A DNA stretch of 64,000 bases from an uncultured Selenomonadales bacterium (GTDB taxonomy: Bacteria; Bacillota; Negativicutes; Selenomonadales; Selenomonadaceae). Made by a program: the position numbers and the translations under genes. A model generated the notes under the pieces. It was not told where the DNA came from. It saw only the letters and a list, made by a program, of their open reading frames with translations, and searched no databases. Every line of letters begins with the position of its first letter. The stretch's first letter is position 1. Shown here piece by piece: positions 44,174 to 53,836 of the stretch. The stretch covers positions 1 through 64,000 of the forward strand of contig CAMJRX010000009.1 in NCBI GenBank assembly GCA_946408355.1. The letters run 5' to 3'.

Positions 44174-44797
44174 TTACTTGCTTACAAAATCCTCAATAAC
44201 TTCCAAATTGCCGGCGCGCATATCAAAGGGCAACTTGTAATTGACGAGCGTTGAGATAAGTGCGGCGTCAATCTCGTTGGAAACTTTATCGGCTTGCACT
44301 TGAATTTTGTCGATAAAATCACGAACACGGTTGCGATCGTAGTCAATCGTCTTTACTCGCTCAATATCATAACGATAAGTTGTCTGGTTGCCTTCCTTGT
44401 TGAAGACGTAGCCGACGCCAGCATTTTTTTCGAGAAGGCTTGAGCTTTTGAATTGCCGAAGTTCGCGCAAAGTTCTAGCCGCTGAATGGCGTTTCTTGTT
44501 AACGTCAACTGCGCTATCCAAATCGAATTGTATAGAACTTTTAGCCGCGTGAATCGCCTTTGCAAGTTTTTCGCGCTCGTCAATCAACATAAGCAAGAAG
44601 TCAATGACTTTATCGGGCGGAAATTTGTTGTCGATAACGATATTAATTTTCTCGTCGGGCTGACCTTCCGCCGCCTTTGAACGCAAATGTTTTTCCGTTA
44701 TGCTGACTAAATTTTTCCCGTCGCCAAGATAGCCGCTCACGAAGTCGAAGAGCTTTTCGATTTTGTTCTGTGCTTGAAACGCTTCCTTAAGATTCAT
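44174..44797 (-). CDS. Hypothetical protein (207 aa)
   Basis: The ATG at 44797 is preceded by AGGAGAGTG at the right distance; the longer frame back to 44923 would run through the lpxI terminator and promoter and is rejected. The protein begins MNLKEAFQAQNKIEKLFDFVSGYLGD, is soluble and charged, with long helices (about 60-140) that may form coiled coils and a TTYRYDIERVKTIDYDRNRVRD segment near 150-175. I do not recognise a family. It has its own promoter (44832-44860) and lies downstream of the lipid A operon on the same strand. Confidence 0.7.
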   Translation of the reverse strand: MNLKEAFQAQNKIEKLFDFVSGYLGDGKNLVSITEKHLRSKAAEGQPDEKINIVIDNKFPPDKVIDFLLMLIDEREKLAKAIHAAKSSIQFDLDSAVDVNKKRHSAARTLRELRQFKSSSLLEKNAGVGYVFNKEGNQTTYRYDIERVKTIDYDRNRVRDFIDKIQVQADKVSNEIDAALISTLVNYKLPFDMRAGNLEVIEDFVSK

Positions 44798-44831
44798 GGC
44801 AATCACTCTCCTAAAAATTTTTGTCACGCTT

Positions 44832-44860
44832 ATTAAAGCATAAATCAAGCCCGTTGACAA
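44832..44860 (-). promoter_or_regulatory. Putative promoter of the 207-aa hypothetical gene
   Basis: Minus strand TTGTCA (44860-44855), 17-base spacer, TTTAAT (44837-44832), immediately after the lpxI terminator. Confidence 0.6.
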
Positions 44861-44872
44861 TGAAATTTGCAA

Positions 44873-44905
44873 CAAAAAAAAGCAGACGCTCAAGCCGTCC
44901 GCTTT
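44873..44905 (-). terminator. Rho-independent terminator of the lipid A operon
   Basis: Ten-base arms 44905-44896 and 44888-44879 with one mismatch, followed on the minus strand by a run of T. It lies 8 bases after the lpxI stop. Confidence 0.85.
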
Positions 44906-44912
44906 AAAATGT

Positions 44913-45716
44913 TTACATTGCAACGATTGAAATGCCCTTCGCGTCGGCGAACGAAATCATTTGCTCGCGCTCAACTAAAAGAGTTTTGCCCGCCTCGATA
45001 GCTAAAGCCGTCGCTCCGAACTGCGCCATTTGCTCAATCGTGTGATAACCGACTGTCGGCACGTCAAAGCGATTATCCTGTTGCGGCTTTGAAACTTTAG
45101 CGACGACTGCCCCGCCATAAGCCAATCGCCCGCCGCGTTCTATGCAAGCGTCCGTTCCCTCGATAGCCTCCAACGCCATGACTGCACGATTTTTAACGAC
45201 GACCGTTTGACCAATGTCGAAACGTCCGAGTTCCTTAGCAATGCGAAAACCGAATTCCATATCTTGCCGTTCTTGCTCCGTTGGTTCGCGCTTAGTGATT
45301 GTTCCTCTGCGCGGCATGAGTTTTCTAATCAGCGCAGTTTGATCGAACGTTTGAATTCCTGCCTTTGCCAGTTCACGCACGAACGCTATCATAATCGTAT
45401 CGTCTTTTCTGTCGGGCAGGCTCATTATCAACTGCAACATTCTTGCATCGGGTTGGACTGCGCCGTTAAATAAAAGTTCCTTCGTGACTTTGCCGATCAT
45501 CGTGACCTTTTGCACCTGATTAGATTTTAAATAGTTCAAAATCGCCTCAAGTTGTGCGACGCTTATAAATTGATAATCCTTAGCGAACTGCGCGATTTGC
45601 GTATCGCTGTTTGCCAGCAAGCCAACAGCGTAAACTTCATAGCCGAGCTTAGAAGCGGCGCGTGCACATTCGACGGGTAATTTTCCCGATCCCGCCAATA
45701 TTCCGAGCTTTTCCAT
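44913..45716 (-). CDS. lpxI: UDP-2,3-diacylglucosamine pyrophosphatase LpxI
   Basis: Hydrolyses UDP-2,3-diacylglucosamine to lipid X in lipid A synthesis; it replaces LpxH in many bacteria. A 267-aa protein (former DUF1009) with the N-terminal GILAGSGKLPVECARAA motif, VTMIGKVTKELLF and the C-terminal catalytic domain with FDVPTVGYHTIEQM, whose Asp matches the essential residue of the family. The second ATG (45716) is chosen because GGAGG lies 8 bases before it, while the first ATG is only 2 bases from it. Last gene of lpxC-fabZ-lpxA-lpxI. Confidence 0.93.
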   Translation of the reverse strand: MEKLGILAGSGKLPVECARAASKLGYEVYAVGLLANSDTQIAQFAKDYQFISVAQLEAILNYLKSNQVQKVTMIGKVTKELLFNGAVQPDARMLQLIMSLPDRKDDTIMIAFVRELAKAGIQTFDQTALIRKLMPRRGTITKREPTEQERQDMEFGFRIAKELGRFDIGQTVVVKNRAVMALEAIEGTDACIERGGRLAYGGAVVAKVSKPQQDNRFDVPTVGYHTIEQMAQFGATALAIEAGKTLLVEREQMISFADAKGISIVAM

Positions 45717-45747
45717 TAGCATGACCTCCGAAAATTTCTAACTACTA

Positions 45748-46557
45748 TTATTTATCTTCAAAATCTCTGCGTTCACGACAAATACCGCGCTCCGCATTTC
45801 TCAAAAATCGCAAGAAGTGTTCGACTTCCTCACAAGAATCAACGTCCTGTTCTATAACGGCAATCGCCTCCGGCAAGCTCAAGCCCGACCGATATAAAAT
45901 TTTATAAGCCTGTTTGATGAGCCGCCGACTTTCAAGCGGAATGCCCGCCCGCGATATTCCGACATTGTTTAAGCCGACGACTTTAGCGGGGTGCCCGTCA
46001 ACCAACGTATACGGCACGACATCTTGAACGAGTTTACTCATACCTCCGACCATTGCATTGCGCCCGATTTTAACGAATTGATGAACGCCCGCCATGCCGC
46101 CGATAACAACTCTGTCCTCAACTATGGCATGTCCCGAACAACTCGCCAAATTGCTCATAATGACGTGATTGCCAAGCGTGCAGTTGTGCGCCACGTGAAT
46201 ATACGCCATTAACAAACAGTCGCTACCGATACGGGTTTCATTACCTTCGCCGGTTGCCCTGTGAATCGTTGCGCCCTCGCGGATTGTCGTCCTATCGCCT
46301 ATAATTGTATAACTTTGCTCGCCCTTAAATTTTAAATCTTGCGGCTCGGCACCCACCGACGCGAATTGAAAAACTCTGCAATCCTTGCCAAGCGTCGTCC
46401 ACTTATCAATAACCGCGTGCGGTCCGATAACAGATCCGTCGCCAATTTCAACCTCGTCGCCAATCACACAGTAAGGACCGATTGTAACGTTCTCGCCGAT
46501 TCGCGCGCTACTTGAGATGACTGCGCTTGGGTGAATTTTGCTTTCCAGTTCTATCAT
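45748..46557 (-). CDS. lpxA: UDP-N-acetylglucosamine acyltransferase LpxA
   Basis: First enzyme of lipid A synthesis, moving a hydroxyacyl chain from ACP to UDP-GlcNAc. A 269-aa left-handed beta-helix trimer-type protein with hexapeptide repeats (SARIGENVTIGPYCVIGDEVEIGDGS and onward) and the catalytic His in MAYIHVAHNCTLGNHV. A C-terminal helical bundle starts near residue 190. The ATG at 46557 is preferred over the GTG at 46566 because the AGGAG site is about 8 bases before it. Located between fabZ and lpxI, as in many Gram-negative genomes. Confidence 0.96.
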   Translation of the reverse strand: MIELESKIHPSAVISSSARIGENVTIGPYCVIGDEVEIGDGSVIGPHAVIDKWTTLGKDCRVFQFASVGAEPQDLKFKGEQSYTIIGDRTTIREGATIHRATGEGNETRIGSDCLLMAYIHVAHNCTLGNHVIMSNLASCSGHAIVEDRVVIGGMAGVHQFVKIGRNAMVGGMSKLVQDVVPYTLVDGHPAKVVGLNNVGISRAGIPLESRRLIKQAYKILYRSGLSLPEAIAVIEQDVDSCEEVEHFLRFLRNAERGICRERRDFEDK

Positions 46558-46603
46558 TTCCTCCACTCCTGTTTAGCTGTTAGCAATTAGCTAAAAGCAA
46601 ACT

Positions 46604-47044
46604 TCAACGCTCGTCTCGTCCTTTGAGCGCGAAAGTAAAATCGGCAACGGCAACAAGTTTGTCGTCAACATAACCGTCAGTGTGAAGTATACCAAACAGC
46701 CCGCGCACTTTAACGATTTCCGCCTTAGTTATAAGTGTGTCGCCAGGCACGACCATTTTTTTAAACTTGATATTGTCCATTGCTCCGAAGAGTGCAATTT
46801 TCCCGCGATGTTCTTCGGGATAAAGCATAGCCACGCCGCCGACTTGCGCCATTGCCTCAAGCTGTAACACACCCGGCATTATCGGGTGACCGGGGAAATG
46901 TCCGGCGAATTGCGGCTCGTTCATTGTTATATTTTTTAAGCCGACTGCCGACTTGAACGGGTCGATTTCTAAAATTCTGTCCACCAACAGCATTGGCGGG
47001 CGATGCGGCAAAATTTTCATAATGTCTTCAATTTCCAATACCAT
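46604..47044 (-). CDS. fabZ: 3-hydroxyacyl-ACP dehydratase FabZ
   Basis: A 146-aa hot-dog-fold enzyme that dehydrates 3-hydroxyacyl-ACP in fatty acid elongation. The active-site stretch FAGHFPGHPIMPGVLQLEAMAQ contains the catalytic His and Glu; LPHRPPMLLVDRI is the typical start. AAAAGGAG precedes the ATG. It overlaps the end of lpxC by 17 bases. FabZ and LpxA or LpxC compete for hydroxyacyl-ACP, so their operon grouping balances phospholipid and lipid A. Confidence 0.96.
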   Translation of the reverse strand: MVLEIEDIMKILPHRPPMLLVDRILEIDPFKSAVGLKNITMNEPQFAGHFPGHPIMPGVLQLEAMAQVGGVAMLYPEEHRGKIALFGAMDNIKFKKMVVPGDTLITKAEIVKVRGLFGILHTDGYVDDKLVAVADFTFALKGRDER

Positions 47045-47888
47045 TTATATCGCTCCTTTTAGCAAAATCTGCGTAGATTTTTTTCGCAAGTTTAGTGTTA
47101 AGCGCATGACCCGACGCCGCCGCCACGATATGACAATTAAAAATTCCGGCAAGCCGCATGTCTCCGATAACGTCCAAAATTTTATGGCGAACGAGTTCAT
47201 CGGGATAATTGAGTTTATTAAGCCAGCCTGCGTCGTTGTAGACGATAACATTTTCAAGCGTGCCGCCAAGCCCCAGCCCCATTTCGCGCAAGGTGTCAAC
47301 TTCTTTTTCGTAAGCAATCGTCCGCGCAGGTGCAATTTCTTTTTTATAAATTTCTTTGGTTATCTCAAAGTCGCCGTATTGAATGCCAATCAGCGGGTGC
47401 GGATTAACCGAAACGAAACTCACACGAAAACCGTCGTAAGGCAACGCCATAACAAATCGTTTACCCTCCTCGCCGTCGACGCGATAAATTTTTTCGAGCC
47501 GAATAGTTTCGCGCTCCTTGTCCTGTTCGATGACTCCCGCCGCTTGAATCATATTAAAAAAGTCAATCGAGTTGCCATTTAAAACGGGCGGCTCCTCCGC
47601 GCTAATTTCAATTTCGCAATTATCGATTTGGCAAGCGTTCAACGCGCTCATCAAATGTTCAATCGTGAAAACTTTTGCGCCATTTTCTGACAACGTCGTC
47701 GCTCTTAGAGTTGCTGTTACATTAGCGGCGGTCGCGTGAATTTTTGGGTGATTTAGCAAATCCGTTCGCAAAAAAATTACTCCGCTGTCAACGTCAGCAG
47801 GCTTCAATTCCAGTTTAACCTCTTTGCCCGAATGCAACCCGACGCCGACGCAAGAAACTTTATTCCTTAAAGTTCGTTGTCTCTGCAA
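47028..47888 (-). CDS. lpxC: UDP-3-O-acyl-N-acetylglucosamine deacetylase LpxC
   Basis: The committed, zinc-dependent step of lipid A synthesis. A 286-aa protein starting at TTG behind GGGGG, beginning QRTLRNKVSCVGVGLHSGKEVKL. Zinc ligands lie in TIEHLMSAL and in RHKILDVIGDM; the catalytic His is in SGHALN. Domains are of normal size, and it is a stand-alone protein rather than the LpxC-FabZ fusion seen in some phyla. First gene of the operon, with a TATAAT promoter upstream. Confidence 0.96.
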   Translation of the reverse strand: MQRQRTLRNKVSCVGVGLHSGKEVKLELKPADVDSGVIFLRTDLLNHPKIHATAANVTATLRATTLSENGAKVFTIEHLMSALNACQIDNCEIEISAEEPPVLNGNSIDFFNMIQAAGVIEQDKERETIRLEKIYRVDGEEGKRFVMALPYDGFRVSFVSVNPHPLIGIQYGDFEITKEIYKKEIAPARTIAYEKEVDTLREMGLGLGGTLENVIVYNDAGWLNKLNYPDELVRHKILDVIGDMRLAGIFNCHIVAAASGHALNTKLAKKIYADFAKRSDINGIGN

Positions 47889-47930
47889 GACCTAGCCCCC
47901 TTTCAGAAAAACTTCTGCCTATTATAGCAT

Positions 47931-47939
47931 TAATGATTT
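47931..47939 (-). promoter_or_regulatory. Extended -10 promoter of the lipid A operon
   Basis: On the minus strand TGC-TATAAT (47939-47931), an extended -10 motif 42 bases before the lpxC start. No good -35 sits at 16-18 bases, consistent with an extended -10 type. Confidence 0.55.
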
Positions 47940-47963
47940 TTAACGTCGACAAAAAATTTAACG

Positions 47964-47990
47964 AAAAAAATCCCCGACGCTTAATCGGGG
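47964..47990 (-). terminator. Rho-independent terminator of the 1926-aa RTX gene
   Basis: On the minus strand CCCCGA and TCGGGG form the stem and seven T follow. It is 18 bases after the RTX stop. An almost identical element follows pyrC at 53905-53931. Confidence 0.85.
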
Positions 47991-48008
47991 AAAAATTTTT
48001 AGAGCAGA

Positions 48009-51000
48009 TTATTGTTTTTTAAAATTGGAGCCGCTGATTTTATAAACATCGTCATTAATATGGAAAGTTGTCGCCGTGAAATCTTTAAACGTAACGGAGC
48101 CGCTGTCTACATTTAATGAAATCGTGCCTTTTGACTTGTTATAAGAGGCGGTGAATTCAAGATTATCAAGCGTGAGGGTGTCCTTGTTGTCGAAACCGTA
48201 GATTATATCCTTGCCATCGCCTTTAGCGTAGAAAAATTTATCTGCGCCGGCATCGCCCCAAAGCGTATCGTTACCTTTGCCGCCCCTTAAGCTGTCATTA
48301 CCCTTGCCACCGTTTAAGTTGTCATTACCTTTGCCGCCGATAATCGTGTTGGCAAGACTATTACCAATAATTTTAACAGCCTTAGTCCTTTTGGAGGCGT
48401 CTGCGATTTTAATCACCTTTTCGAGCGCAACAGTCGCGTTTGAATTGTTATTCAACGTCAAGCTCATTATGTCTTTTTTGTTAATGTTAAGCGAGGGCAA
48501 GTCTACCACGTTATCTAAAGTTACTTTACTCTTGCCGACAGTGAGGATTATATCTTTGTCCGAAATCGTCGTAGAGTAAGTGCCTTTGCCGTTGCCGATA
48601 GAGAGCGTTGAGGTATCGTTGAATCCATAGATATAATCGTTGCCGTCGCCCTTAGCGTATTTAAACTGGACGTTCGCGCCTTCATTGAAAATAATATCGT
48701 CTTCCCCATTGCCGGAAATCAAGTTATTGTCTCCTAAGTTAACAATTATGTCTTCGCCAGTGCCGCCGTAAATCGAATTTTTGGTGCCGAAATTTTCCAT
48801 GTAATCATTGCCGCTACCCAGAGTAATTGAATTGCTGTCGCCAAGATTATTTATTACGTCGTCACTTGCTCCGCAGTCAATCTGGTTTGCTTTACCAAAG
48901 TTTTCGATATAATCTGCGCCTTTGCCAGCGACAATCGAAACGCCGGAAGAAACTCCGTCGTTGATAATGCTGTCATTGCCGTCTGCCGTATTGATTGTGA
49001 CGAAATTGCCGGCTTCATTGACAATGTAATCGTCACCCGCACCCGAATAAACTTTAACCGAATCGCCGACATTTTCTACCGTATCGTTGCCAGCTCCCGT
49101 ATTAATTGATACCAGCAAGCCCATACTATTTATCATGTTATTTCCGCCGGTTATCTCAATCAAATTGAATGAGCCAATATTATCGATATAATCGTTGCCG
49201 TTTTCGGCACGGATTGAAACGTTAAAGCTGTTGAAATTATCGACAGAGTTGTTGCCTTTGCCGGTTTCTATGTTGACATAATCACCGAGATTGTAAATAA
49301 AATCGTTCTTTTTGCCGCCGATAATCTCCACGTTGTCACTGACGAAATTGACGAGCTCGTTATTACCCGCTCCACCAATGATTGTTACGTTGTTTGAAGT
49401 GTAGTTGGCAATGGTGTCGTTGCCGTCGCCTCCGCTGATTGAAACTTGTTCGCGTTCATTATTTACGATACTGTCGTTGCCCGCCCCGCCGATAAGTTTG
49501 GCGATACTATGTTCTGCCGTCGACTCTATAAGCATGTTTAACGACTTCGGAATGTAATTACCTTTACTGAAATCAAAGGGATTAAATTGTTTAACAAAAG
49601 TTTTCCAAAAATCTGCGTCTGAATGTTTAGACTTCAGGTAAACTGTTTTTACAACGGAACCGACAAAGGGAATTGGAACAAAACCGGCTATATCCAAAAC
49701 AAGATTTTCATATTTATCGGGCGCAAGTGCTTCCAATTCAGCATTGAACTCAAGCCATTTATCCCCAAAATTTCCTTCAGTCATTGTTGCTGTTTTCCAT
49801 GCTGTGTTTATGTTGTCCCAATCGTCAACTACGTCGAGTCCGAGAGCGAAAACATTCAGACCCATGCCGATTTTTCCCAGCGATTTTGCGGTCTTTTCGA
49901 GAGCTTTATTATTTTTTTTGAGATCTTTGATTAACTCGTCCGCTTTTTTCAGTTTATTCCAAAGGGAACGATTGCTACCTATGATTTTTTTTATTCTGTC
50001 TATGCCGCTTTGCTTAAACTTTTTGCTGTCGGGCATGTAACTGTGATCCAGAATATCATCTATGGTCATGTCTTCCAAAAACATATCCCGAATCTCAAAG
50101 TAATCTTTCATGGCTTTGCCGTATTCGGCTTTATTTAAAAACGGATGACCAAGATTCCACAAGACATTTAAATCTTGCATTATCTCTACGGGAGTCGCCG
50201 CTATATCAGTTATCTTGCCGGCGAAAGATGTACCGTTTTTCAAGGCGTCTTTGAGTGCGGTTGCAAGATCGGACAAATATTTTCGAGTTTTCTTTTCAAA
50301 AGCTTGAAGGTATTCGCTTTCCGAGCCTTTTTCGAGAATATCCTTAAGTACTTCGTTTTCGTCACACGCTTTAAGAAATTCTTCCTTGTACTTTTCGTAA
50401 AAAATTTTCTGCAGGTACTTTATCTTGTCGATTGTCGCGACGACTTCTTCATTGTATTTGATAGGATCTCCATAAACATTATTAGTTATAATGTCGTCCT
50501 TCTTGCCGCCGTTTACTGTAGGATTAAGCCCGTTGACTTCAACTTTGTTCGGAGCGTCGCCGCAGGTTATAAGGTTGTTTTCGGAGTTGGGGCAAGTATA
50601 AATCGTGTCGCCTATTTTGCTGTTGCTTTTGATTGTCGTGTTGGTGCCGTTGTTATAAACATAATTGGCACCGCCACCGAGTTCAATATAATTGCGGTCG
50701 TTGTCGTTGTTTGTGGTATAAACGCTATCATCGCCTGAACCAGCAATAATCGTTCCGTTGGTTGAGTAACTGGAAATGTAGTTGTTGCCGTTGCCGGCAT
50801 TGATTAAAGCATTTTTTCCCCAGCTGTCAATAGTATCATCCCGATCGCCGCCTTGTATCGTGGCATTGTCGGCGTTGTTTTGTATCTTCGATTTTCTGTG
50901 AGCTTGATTTTTAATCTTGACGACTTGCCCCGGCGTGTTGTTTGAAACTTCGTCGAAACCGAAAAATTTTTCGTAGTTGCCGTTCGTCACAACTTCAACT

Positions 51001-53789
51001 TCAGAGGGGTTGGCGTCTTTGACAGTAATAGAGCCGTTGCCGATTTTAAGGACAGTATCGGAGCCGCTTTTTGTCTTTTTGTCTACCTTTGCGCCGTCAA
51101 TAAGACTGATAATCGCGCCTTTGGAAACAATGTCATTACCGTCGCCTTTGGCATATTCAAAAACGTATTCGGTATTATTGCGCCCAAGACTGAGATTGAC
51201 GGTATCATTACCCGTACCGCCGCGCACGAGATAATCAATACCCTGTACTTCGATAACGTCGTGTCCTTTACCGCCGTCAATCGTGACGTTCTCACTGTTG
51301 CCCTCGCTGATAATTGTATCGTTGTCCGCGCCCGCATTTATGGAAGTATTTTTGCCATTATTGTAAATGGTATCATTACCTGTTCCGCCCAGAGCCGTAA
51401 CGCCCGAAATATTATAATCACCAATGTGGAGGTAATCGTTGCTCGCGCCTGCGTTAATAGAAGAATTTGACGCCTCGTTATAAATTGAATCAATGCCCTT
51501 GCCGCCGATGATTATACTTGCTTCACCGTAGTTACTTATCTTTTGGGTCGCGGTCGCGGAAGATTTGCCGATAACTTTTCTCTGCGCTTTGTTGTGAAGT
51601 ACATTAACCAAATAAGCCGAATACTTGTTGTTTTTGACGACAGTAATTTCTTCGGGTTTGCTGTCTTTAACGGTGATTGACCCTTTGCCGATTTTTAGGA
51701 CAGTATCCGAGCCGCTTGTTATAGTCTCGTTAATTATCGCACCGTTAATCAGATTGATAATCGCGCCTTTGGAGATAATAACATCACTGCCGTCGCCTTT
51801 GGCGTAGGTGAAAATACCGCGAGTGGCACTGCCGAGGTTAATGGTATCATTGCCTTTGCCTCCGCGAATGAAAAGATTTATTCCCCCATAAGCATCAATA
51901 ATGTCATTGCCCGCGCCCGCGTTGACTGTGACATTGTCGCCGTTTCCAGAGGTAATTTTATCGACGTTTGAACCGCCGATAATTGAAACGTCGGAGGCAT
52001 AAGAACGGATTTGGTCGTAACCTCCGCCACCCTTAATCACGACGTTAGAGCCATTGTTATAGATGTCGTCGGTACTTGCACCGCTGTTAATTGTCACTTT
52101 ATCGGCATAATTTCTTATCCAATTTGATGAGACCATACCGTTAACTGCGACGTCCGATTCGTAGTTGCTGATGACATTAACGGGAACAATCCCTTTGATT
52201 GACGTGACGATATTTACCTTAGCGAGGGAGGCGGCACCTTGAAGCGTGATTGTATTTTTGCCGACGTTGACCAGAACATCCGAGCCGCTCTTAAGCGTAG
52301 TAAACTTCGCGCCGTCAATAACGAGTGTCTCCAGCGTTCCGAAACCCGAAATGAAATCATTGCCTTCGCCGGGCTTATAGACGTAAACCATACCCGCCTC
52401 ATTGTTGTAGATAGTGTCGTTACCTTTGCCGCCCATGATTGAGGCGTTGAAGCCGCTGTTGTAAATTAGGTCGTTGCCTTTGTCGCCGTTGATTGAAACG
52501 TTTTCGCCTGCTCTGTAGCCATAAATGTTATTGTTAATTGTATCGTCGCCGTCGCCGCCGTTGATTGTCACGTTGTCGGGGGAGCTGACATAATCCCAAA
52601 TTTGTGTTTCGTCATTCCAATCCATGTGCTCATTCATGTAGATATAATCATTTCCGGATCCTGCGTCGACAAAAGTATTTTCGGCGTAATTGCGAATATC
52701 GTCATTGCCTGCGCCCGCATTGACTGAAGAAAACGGACTGTTATTGTGAATATAATCATCGTCTACACCGCCGTCTAACGTTACTTTCTTACCACTGTAC
52801 CAACTGTAAAGAGAATCTTTGCCTTTACCACCAAAGATTTTGACTTTTGAGCCTATGTTGCCGTCAATTAAGTCGTCGCCCGTGTCGCCGTTGATTGTGA
52901 CGTTATCGGCGTTGTTTTGAATAGTATCGTTGCCGTTGCCAGCGTCAATCTTGACGTGATGAGCGTTGGAGCCCCAGTTACCGACGAAGTCGTTGCCTGA
53001 GCCGCCTTCGATTGTGGCTTCGTAAGCGTTGTTGTGGAAGTAGTCATCACCGTCGCCGCCGTTTACGCTGATGTTGGGGGTTTCATCCCATGTGCGAATG
53101 GTATCGTTGCCCGTGCCCCCGTCAACCGTGTAGTTGCCAGTGCCGGCTTGAAAGATATCGTTGCCTGCGCCCAATTTGATTAAGTTGTTGGAGCCTTTCC
53201 AGCTGCCCACGAAGTCATCGCCCGCGCCGGCGTCGATTGTGACTTGCGAGTTGTTGGTTTCGATGTAGTCGTCGCCCGCCAGTCCGTTCACTTTGACTTT
53301 GTTGCCTTCGTTCCACATGTAATCGTTGCCGCTCGTACCCGTGAAGGTTCGGCTACCGTCGTTCCACATGAGGTTGTAATGTTTGACATCTTTAAGCGAC
53401 GAGACAATTTTTAAGTTATCCTCCCGGCAATCGATTAGGGTTATCGTGCCTTTGCCGCTGACGTTGATTATAACGGTCGAGTCGTCGCTCCTTTGGGAAG
53501 TCCACGCGTCGGCGATGACTAAAGCAGTCGCGTCGTTGTCGTCGAAACCTTTAATCGTATCGTTGCCTGAAGTGTAGACGTAAGCTGCGCCTACGCCCCA
53601 TTCGCGCTTAACAAAGTCGTTGCCCGTGCCGCCGCTGATAGTGACGTTGTGCCCGCCTTCAACAGTTACAGAATCATTGCCCGCTCCTGCGTTAATTGAG
53701 ACGTTGTTTGCATCATGATTAGTGATTTTGTTTGCTGAGGAAGTACCGGAAACTTTCGCGCCTTCAATGTAGTTAGTCTTTACTGCCAT
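48009..53789 (-). CDS. 1926-aa RTX protein with a central non-repeat domain
   Basis: Starts MAVKTNYIEGAKVSGTSSANKITN with no signal peptide, as expected for type I secretion. Residues ~15-1105 and ~1430-1900 are arrays of diverged calcium-binding repeats (INAGAGNDSV, ISGGTGNDFV, VNGGDGDDYF types) interrupted by FxYAKGDGxDxI segments. Close to the C-terminus there are canonical repeats (GGKGNDNLNGGKGNDSLRGG). Residues ~1107-1428 are different: a charged helical stretch (about 1115-1330) followed by a Gly/hydrophobic region (KIGMGLNVFALGLDVVDDW and VLDIAGFVPIPFVGSVVKTVY) that could insert into membranes. AAGGAG precedes the ATG. Possible roles are adhesin, S-layer-like or pore-forming protein. 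The promoter region contains a G tract. Confidence 0.88.
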   Translation of the reverse strand: MAVKTNYIEGAKVSGTSSANKITNHDANNVSINAGAGNDSVTVEGGHNVTISGGTGNDFVKREWGVGAAYVYTSGNDTIKGFDDNDATALVIADAWTSQRSDDSTVIINVSGKGTITLIDCREDNLKIVSSLKDVKHYNLMWNDGSRTFTGTSGNDYMWNEGNKVKVNGLAGDDYIETNNSQVTIDAGAGDDFVGSWKGSNNLIKLGAGNDIFQAGTGNYTVDGGTGNDTIRTWDETPNISVNGGDGDDYFHNNAYEATIEGGSGNDFVGNWGSNAHHVKIDAGNGNDTIQNNADNVTINGDTGDDLIDGNIGSKVKIFGGKGKDSLYSWYSGKKVTLDGGVDDDYIHNNSPFSSVNAGAGNDDIRNYAENTFVDAGSGNDYIYMNEHMDWNDETQIWDYVSSPDNVTINGGDGDDTINNNIYGYRAGENVSINGDKGNDLIYNSGFNASIMGGKGNDTIYNNEAGMVYVYKPGEGNDFISGFGTLETLVIDGAKFTTLKSGSDVLVNVGKNTITLQGAASLAKVNIVTSIKGIVPVNVISNYESDVAVNGMVSSNWIRNYADKVTINSGASTDDIYNNGSNVVIKGGGGYDQIRSYASDVSIIGGSNVDKITSGNGDNVTVNAGAGNDIIDAYGGINLFIRGGKGNDTINLGSATRGIFTYAKGDGSDVIISKGAIINLINGAIINETITSGSDTVLKIGKGSITVKDSKPEEITVVKNNKYSAYLVNVLHNKAQRKVIGKSSATATQKISNYGEASIIIGGKGIDSIYNEASNSSINAGASNDYLHIGDYNISGVTALGGTGNDTIYNNGKNTSINAGADNDTIISEGNSENVTIDGGKGHDVIEVQGIDYLVRGGTGNDTVNLSLGRNNTEYVFEYAKGDGNDIVSKGAIISLIDGAKVDKKTKSGSDTVLKIGNGSITVKDANPSEVEVVTNGNYEKFFGFDEVSNNTPGQVVKIKNQAHRKSKIQNNADNATIQGGDRDDTIDSWGKNALINAGNGNNYISSYSTNGTIIAGSGDDSVYTTNNDNDRNYIELGGGANYVYNNGTNTTIKSNSKIGDTIYTCPNSENNLITCGDAPNKVEVNGLNPTVNGGKKDDIITNNVYGDPIKYNEEVVATIDKIKYLQKIFYEKYKEEFLKACDENEVLKDILEKGSESEYLQAFEKKTRKYLSDLATALKDALKNGTSFAGKITDIAATPVEIMQDLNVLWNLGHPFLNKAEYGKAMKDYFEIRDMFLEDMTIDDILDHSYMPDSKKFKQSGIDRIKKIIGSNRSLWNKLKKADELIKDLKKNNKALEKTAKSLGKIGMGLNVFALGLDVVDDWDNINTAWKTATMTEGNFGDKWLEFNAELEALAPDKYENLVLDIAGFVPIPFVGSVVKTVYLKSKHSDADFWKTFVKQFNPFDFSKGNYIPKSLNMLIESTAEHSIAKLIGGAGNDSIVNNEREQVSISGGDGNDTIANYTSNNVTIIGGAGNNELVNFVSDNVEIIGGKKNDFIYNLGDYVNIETGKGNNSVDNFNSFNVSIRAENGNDYIDNIGSFNLIEITGGNNMINSMGLLVSINTGAGNDTVENVGDSVKVYSGAGDDYIVNEAGNFVTINTADGNDSIINDGVSSGVSIVAGKGADYIENFGKANQIDCGASDDVINNLGDSNSITLGSGNDYMENFGTKNSIYGGTGEDIIVNLGDNNLISGNGEDDIIFNEGANVQFKYAKGDGNDYIYGFNDTSTLSIGNGKGTYSTTISDKDIILTVGKSKVTLDNVVDLPSLNINKKDIMSLTLNNNSNATVALEKVIKIADASKRTKAVKIIGNSLANTIIGGKGNDNLNGGKGNDSLRGGKGNDTLWGDAGADKFFYAKGDGKDIIYGFDNKDTLTLDNLEFTASYNKSKGTISLNVDSGSVTFKDFTATTFHINDDVYKISGSNFKKQ

Positions 53790-53836
53790 AAAACCATCTC
53801 CTTAACTAAAGACCAAAGAAAACAATATTTTCCCGC

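Noticed and set aside
44003-44254. An 83-codon plus-strand frame in the gap between cydA and the hypothetical gene
   Set aside because: It lies across the right inverted repeat of the MITE-like element and overlaps the 3' end of the better supported minus-strand gene; no ribosome site and no recognisable product.
48277-48579. Plus-strand frames opposite the 1926-aa RTX gene (for example 48277-48579, 50175-50738)
   Set aside because: Low-complexity antisense frames from repeat codons, with no start signals.
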